Assembly: GCA_002501695.1 (NCBI GenBank)
Contig: DANZ01000054.1
Location: 2,365-12,769, forward strand
DNA from: Methanolobus sp. UBA474
GTDB taxonomy: Archaea > Halobacteriota > Methanosarcinia > Methanosarcinales > Methanosarcinaceae
Length of the DNA: 10,405 nt
Direction: 5' to 3'
This document shows positions 7,184-10,405 of this stretch, piece by piece (the first letter of the stretch is position 1; each line of letters begins with the position of its first letter). Below the pieces are notes generated by a model that did no database searches, was not told where the DNA came from, and saw only the letters and a list, made by a program, of their open reading frames with translations. The translations under genes and the position numbers were made by a program.

Positions 7184-7744
7184 ATGTTAAAGTTATTCGG
7201 CAAATGGGACCTGACAGAAGTAGAGGTCGCAGACCAGGGAATCAGGAAGTATGTAAACCTTGACCCGGTCATAGTTCCCCACAGTAACGGGAAGCATGCA
7301 AAGCAGCAGTTCAGCAAATCAGAGAGCTGCATAGTTGAGCGCCTCGCCAACAACTTGATGAGAGAGGAGACAAACACAGGCAAGAAACAGAACGCACTGT
7401 GTATTGTGAGCGAAGCTCTGGATATCATCCACACAAAGACAAAGAAGAACCCCGTACAGGTGCTTGTCGAGGCTATATCTAACGCCGGACCCAGGGAAGA
7501 GGTCGTAAGGCTCAAGTACGGAGGCATATCCGTGCCAAAAGCAGTCGACACTTCATCACAGAGGCGTGTGGATACTGCTCTCAGGTACATTTCCATGGGC
7601 GCAAAGCAGGCTTCATTCAAATCCAAGAAGAGTGCCGCGAACAGCCTTGCTGCAGAAATACTATCTGCTGCGAACCGTGATGCAAAATGCTTCTCCATCA
7701 ACAGGAAAGACGCTAAGGAAAGAGTCGCGAAGGCAGCACGTTAA
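7184..7744 (+). CDS. rps7: Small-subunit ribosomal protein S7 (uS7)
   Basis: 186 residues, the primary assembly protein of the 30S head, binding 16S rRNA near the E and P sites. The conserved core NPVQVLVEAISNAGPREE (89-106), then VVRLKYGGISVPKAVD (107-122) and QRRVDTALRYI (126-136), is the S7 signature region. The tail KERVAKAAR (178-186) fits archaeal S7, and the N-terminus is longer than in bacteria, as usual for archaea. The ATG is 7 nt after AAGGAGAT (7169-7176), which overlaps the rps12 stop. The two genes are separated by 5 bp. In E. coli, S7 represses the operon through the S12-S7 intergenic RNA; that spacer does not exist here, so that mechanism cannot operate in the same form. Confidence 0.97.
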   Translation: MLKLFGKWDLTEVEVADQGIRKYVNLDPVIVPHSNGKHAKQQFSKSESCIVERLANNLMREETNTGKKQNALCIVSEALDIIHTKTKKNPVQVLVEAISNAGPREEVVRLKYGGISVPKAVDTSSQRRVDTALRYISMGAKQASFKSKKSAANSLAAEILSAANRDAKCFSINRKDAKERVAKAAR

Positions 7745-7749
7745 TGCTG

Positions 7750-7780
7750 ACCTTTACATTTAGCCAATAATAAGAAAGGT
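7750..7780 (+). other. inverted repeat that could mask the fusA Shine-Dalgarno
   Basis: ACCTTT (7750-7755) is the exact reverse complement of AAAGGT (7775-7780), which is the ribosome-binding site of fusA. Pairing would give a 6-bp stem with a 19-nt loop. The upstream arm begins 5 nt after the rps7 stop, within the footprint of a ribosome terminating there. The repeat is visible; any regulatory role is speculative, and a 6-bp match could be chance. Confidence 0.2.
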
Positions 7781-7787
7781 AATCAAT

Positions 7788-9980
7788 ATGGGCAGAAGAA
7801 AGAAGATGGTGGAGCGTGTGACTGCGCTCATGAACGAGCCGGAGAAGATACGTAATATAGGTATCGTTGCACACATAGACCACGGAAAGACCACTTTGTC
7901 TGACAACCTCCTTGCAGGCGCAGGCATGATCTCAAAGGAGCTTGCGGGCAAGCAGCTGTTCATGGACTCCGATGAAGAGGAACAGCAAAGAGGTATCACG
8001 ATCGATGCATCCAACGTTTCAATGGTTCACCAGTACGATGGTGTGGACTACCTCATCAACCTCATTGATACGCCGGGTCACGTAGACTTCGGCGGTGACG
8101 TCACTCGTGCCATGCGTGCCGTGGACGGAGCAGTCGTGGTCATTGACGCCGTTGAAGGTACGATGCCACAGACAGAGACAGTCCTCAGGCAAGCCCTCAA
8201 GGAACATGTCAAACCGGTGCTGTTCATTAACAAGGTAGACCGCCTTATCAATGAACTTAAGGTCGATTCGCAGGAAATGCAGATCAGGCTAGGGAAGCTT
8301 ATCGATCACGTGAACAAGCTCATCAAGGGCATGAACGAAGAGCGCTACAAAGCAGGATGGAAAGTCGATGCTGCTGTAGGTACCGTTGCTTTCGGTTCAG
8401 CTCTTTACAACTGGGCCATCAGTGTGCCCATGATGAAGAAGACAGGCATCAGCTTCAATGATGTTTACAACTACTGCCGCGAGGGAGATATGAAGACCCT
8501 TGCCGACAAATGCCCGCTCCACGAAGCGGTCAATGACATGGTCATCAGGTTCCTGCCAAATCCGCTTCAGGCCCAGGAAGGCAGGATCAATGTCATCTGG
8601 CACGGCGATAAGAAAACAGAGATCGCAAAGTCAATGGCGACAGCAGATGCAAAGGGAGACCTTGCATTCATGGTCACTGACATATCAATGGACCCGCATG
8701 CAGGAGAGGTCGCAACCGGAAGGCTGTTCAGCGGCACCCTTACCCGCGGCCTGGAAGTAGAGGTCACGGGAGCTGCAAAGAAGAACAGGATCCAGCAGGT
8801 AGGTATATTCATGGGCCCGGAAAGGCTCGAGGTGGAAAGCATACCTGCAGGTAACATTGCAGCAGTCACCGGCCTGAGAGATGCGTTCGTCGGTTCTACT
8901 GTAACTACCCTGGACGGCATGACACCTTTCGAGAGTATAAAGCATGCAAGTGAACCTGTGGTCACTGTAGCCGTTGAAGCCAAGCACATGAAAGACCTTC
9001 CAAAATTAGTGGAGGTGCTCAGACAGGTAGCAAAGGAAGACCCGACACTTTCGATCACGCTCAACGAAGAGACTGGCGAGCACCTGATGGCAGGCATGGG
9101 TGAGCTGCACCTTGAAGTAATTGCACACAGAATAGAACGTGACAAGAAAGTAGAGATCACAACCACACCTCCGATAGTAGTATATCGTGAGACCATACGC
9201 GGAAAGGCAGGCCCTGTTGAAGGAAAGTCACCAAACAGGCACAATCGCTTCTACGTGCATGTCGAGCCACTCGAACAAGGCGTAAGGGACCTTATAAGGA
9301 ACGGAGAGATATCCATGCGCATGACCGAGGTCGAACGCAGGGAGAAACTCATGGCAGCAGGTATGGGAAAAGATGAAGCCAAGAGTATCGTAGCCATCTT
9401 TGAGAGCAATATCTACATCGACATGACCAAGGGTATCCAGCATCTCAACGAGACCATGGAACTTATCCTTGAAGGTTTCGAAGAGGTCATGAAGGCAGGA
9501 CCCCTCTCAAGAGAACCATGCATGGGTGTGAAAGTGAAACTCGTGGATGCCAAGCTGCACGAGGACGCTGTCCACAGAGGACCCGCACAGGTCATTCCCG
9601 CATCCAGGCAATCCATTCAGGCAGCAATGCTAATGGCAGATGACACCCTTCTGGAACCCTACCAGAAAGTGTTCATTCAGGTGCCACAGGATCAGATGGG
9701 TGGAGCAACTAAAGAGATCCAGGGCCGCCGTGGTATCATTTACAACATGACTTCCGAAGGCGACACGACGATCATCGAGTCCAAGGCACCGGTAGCTGAG
9801 TTGTTCGGATTCGCAGGAGACATCAGATCCGCAACCGAAGGACGCGCAATGTGGAGCACCGAGTTCGTCGGATTTGAGACACTTCCCACAAGCCTGAGCA
9901 GTGAGATAATTGGTTCCATAAGACAGAGGAAAGGACTGAAGAAGGAGCTTCCGCAAGCAGCCGACTATCTGAGCCCTTAA
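7788..9980 (+). CDS. fusA: Translation elongation factor EF-2
   Basis: 730 residues, the archaeal/eukaryotic-type translocase GTPase that moves tRNAs and mRNA after peptide-bond formation. The G domain has G1 AHIDHGKT (28-35), switch I RGIT (68-71), G3 DTPGH (94-98) and G4 NKVD (148-151). Domain II and later parts include GRLFSGTL (311-318) and MAGMGELHLEV (434-444). Domain IV carries HEDAVHRGPAQVIPASRQS (591-609), whose H596 is the position converted to diphthamide, the target of diphtheria-toxin-like ADP-ribosylation. Domain V has RRGIIYNM (647-654), and the C-terminus is LPQAADYLSP. The length is normal. The ATG is 7 nt after AAAGGT (7775-7780), 43 bp after rps7. The gene appears intact. 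Confidence 0.98.
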   Translation: MGRRKKMVERVTALMNEPEKIRNIGIVAHIDHGKTTLSDNLLAGAGMISKELAGKQLFMDSDEEEQQRGITIDASNVSMVHQYDGVDYLINLIDTPGHVDFGGDVTRAMRAVDGAVVVIDAVEGTMPQTETVLRQALKEHVKPVLFINKVDRLINELKVDSQEMQIRLGKLIDHVNKLIKGMNEERYKAGWKVDAAVGTVAFGSALYNWAISVPMMKKTGISFNDVYNYCREGDMKTLADKCPLHEAVNDMVIRFLPNPLQAQEGRINVIWHGDKKTEIAKSMATADAKGDLAFMVTDISMDPHAGEVATGRLFSGTLTRGLEVEVTGAAKKNRIQQVGIFMGPERLEVESIPAGNIAAVTGLRDAFVGSTVTTLDGMTPFESIKHASEPVVTVAVEAKHMKDLPKLVEVLRQVAKEDPTLSITLNEETGEHLMAGMGELHLEVIAHRIERDKKVEITTTPPIVVYRETIRGKAGPVEGKSPNRHNRFYVHVEPLEQGVRDLIRNGEISMRMTEVERREKLMAAGMGKDEAKSIVAIFESNIYIDMTKGIQHLNETMELILEGFEEVMKAGPLSREPCMGVKVKLVDAKLHEDAVHRGPAQVIPASRQSIQAAMLMADDTLLEPYQKVFIQVPQDQMGGATKEIQGRRGIIYNMTSEGDTTIIESKAPVAELFGFAGDIRSATEGRAMWSTEFVGFETLPTSLSSEIIGSIRQRKGLKKELPQAADYLSP

Positions 9981-9987
9981 TGACAGA

Positions 9988-10015
9988 GGTTGCAGCATTA
10001 GCTGCAAACCCTTTT
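9988..10015 (+). terminator. hairpin with short T-run after fusA (putative terminator)
   Basis: TTGCAGC (9990-9996) and GCTGCAA (10001-10007) form a perfect 7-bp stem around the loop ATTA. Two more G-C pairs (9988-9989 with 10009-10010) close it across one bulged A. Then TTTT occurs at 10012-10015. It starts 8 nt after the EF-2 stop. The structure resembles an intrinsic terminator, although archaeal termination relies mainly on T-rich tracts and the factor aCPSF1 (FttA), and four Ts is short. It could equally be an mRNA 3'-end or processing structure that reduces readthrough into tuf. Confidence 0.5.
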
Positions 10016-10029
10016 CGTCAGAAAGGTTT

Positions 10030-10045
10030 AAACGTGTAAACGTGT
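10030..10045 (+). repeat. tandem octamer AAACGTGT x2 upstream of tuf
   Basis: Two exact head-to-tail copies of AAACGTGT occur at 10030-10037 and 10038-10045, in the spacer between fusA and tuf. The first copy is preceded by TTT, which creates the palindrome GTTTAAAC (10026-10033). They lie in the likely promoter region of tuf and could be a protein-binding site, or a small slippage duplication without function. Confidence 0.4.
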
Positions 10046-10069
10046 ATTAAGTCAAATCAAATTGAAGCA

Positions 10070-10091
10070 TTTATAATCAAATATAGGAGAT
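10070..10091 (+). promoter_or_regulatory. TATA-like element and Shine-Dalgarno of tuf
   Basis: TTTATAAT (10070-10077) is the best TATA match in the spacer. AGGAGAT (10085-10091) is a strong ribosome-binding site 7 nt before the ATG at 10099. The two conflict: a start about 27 nt past the TATA centre falls on the ATG itself, which would exclude the Shine-Dalgarno from the mRNA. The site is therefore solid as an RBS. The TATA may be coincidental, with the true promoter upstream (GTATTAAG at 10044-10051 and GGTTTAAAC at 10025-10033 are weak alternatives). Confidence 0.4.
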
Positions 10092-10098
10092 ATTTAAA

Positions 10099-10405
10099 AT
10101 GGCAGCTGTCAAACCACACATGAATTTAGCAGTCATCGGTCACATCGACCACGGCAAGTCTACCCTTGTCGGAAGACTGATGTTCGAAACCGGAGCAGTT
10201 CCTGCTCACATGATCGAGAAATACAAAGCAGAAGCAAAAGAGAAAGGAAAGGAATCCTTCGCTTTTGCATGGGTCATGGACTCACTCAAGGAAGAGCGTG
10301 AGAGGGGTATCACCATTGATATCGCCCACAGGAGATTCGACACCGATAAGTTCTACTTTACAGTCGTGGACTGCCCCGGCCACCGTGACTTCGTCAAGAA
10401 CATGA
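10099..10405 (+). CDS. tuf: Translation elongation factor EF-1A (N-terminal part, truncated by window end)
   Basis: 102 complete codons of the GTPase that delivers aminoacyl-tRNA to the ribosome. The window ends within the G domain. Visible motifs are G1 GHIDHGKST (14-22), switch I RGITID (69-74) and G3 DCPGH (91-95). The long switch-I region with FAFAWVMDSLKEERERGIT (54-72) identifies the archaeal/eukaryotic EF-1A form, not bacterial EF-Tu. The segment closely resembles methanogen EF-1A sequences I remember, especially the start MAAVKPHMNLAVIG. The ATG at 10099 is 7 nt after AGGAGAT (10085-10091). The 118-bp gap from fusA, with a hairpin and AT-rich elements, suggests tuf may have its own transcript. 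rps10 is expected next downstream but is outside the window. Confidence 0.97.
   Translation, partial: MAAVKPHMNLAVIGHIDHGKSTLVGRLMFETGAVPAHMIEKYKAEAKEKGKESFAFAWVMDSLKEERERGITIDIAHRRFDTDKFYFTVVDCPGHRDFVKNM

Noticed and set aside
8567..9244. 225-residue antisense open frame inside fusA
   Set aside because: It is a shadow of the EF-2 gene in the opposite strand, with no ribosome-binding site, motif or promoter of its own. The same applies to the long antisense frames at 2461-2952, 2586-3158 and 3664-4236 inside rpoA1.
1..10405. Mobile elements, CRISPR arrays, tRNA or rRNA genes, or an undescribed accessory system
   Set aside because: Coding sequence fills nearly the whole window with recognised housekeeping genes; the spacers are at most 118 bp and contain no spaced repeat arrays, cloverleaf sequence or transposase-like frames.

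Overview
This window is a conserved housekeeping region from a euryarchaeon: the RNA polymerase large-subunit genes followed by the archaeal streptomycin-type operon. Three things identify it as archaeal. Both large polymerase subunits are split into separate genes (B''/B' and A'/A''). An archaeal L30e and a short two-KH NusA lie between polymerase and ribosomal genes. The translation factors are EF-2 and EF-1A, not bacterial EF-G and EF-Tu. The split of B and the close resemblance of the EF-1A N-terminus to methanogen sequences I remember suggest a methanogen, probably of the Methanosarcinales (for example a Methanosarcina, Methanolobus or Methanococcoides relative). That placement is inference from memory, not from a search.

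All genes are on the + strand. Positions 1-5872 hold the polymerase block: the 3' end of rpoB2 (B''), then rpoB1 (B'), rpoA1 (A') and rpoA2 (A''). These are packed with an 8-bp overlap and gaps of 12 bp and 1 bp, each junction carrying a strong Shine-Dalgarno site. A 99-bp spacer (5873-5971) carries a small inverted repeat and a plausible TATA/BRE pair, so transcription could restart there. Next come rpl30e, nusA (TTG start), a 50-bp AT-rich spacer, rps12, rps7, a 43-bp spacer and fusA (EF-2), up to 9980. A 118-bp spacer follows (9981-10098), holding a hairpin with a short T-run, a tandem octamer and TATA-like elements. After it EF-1A (tuf) begins and runs off the window end.

Together the genes supply the catalytic core of transcription (A', A'', B', B''), an RNA-binding transcription factor (NusA), three ribosomal proteins (L30e, S12, S7) and the two main elongation GTPases. 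This is the order I know from other methanogens. Every gene looks intact apart from truncation at the window edges. I found no mobile element, CRISPR array, tRNA or rRNA, no foreign-looking segment and no undescribed system. The findings are therefore modest: regulatory-looking spacers, a cysteine cluster in A', and start-codon details.
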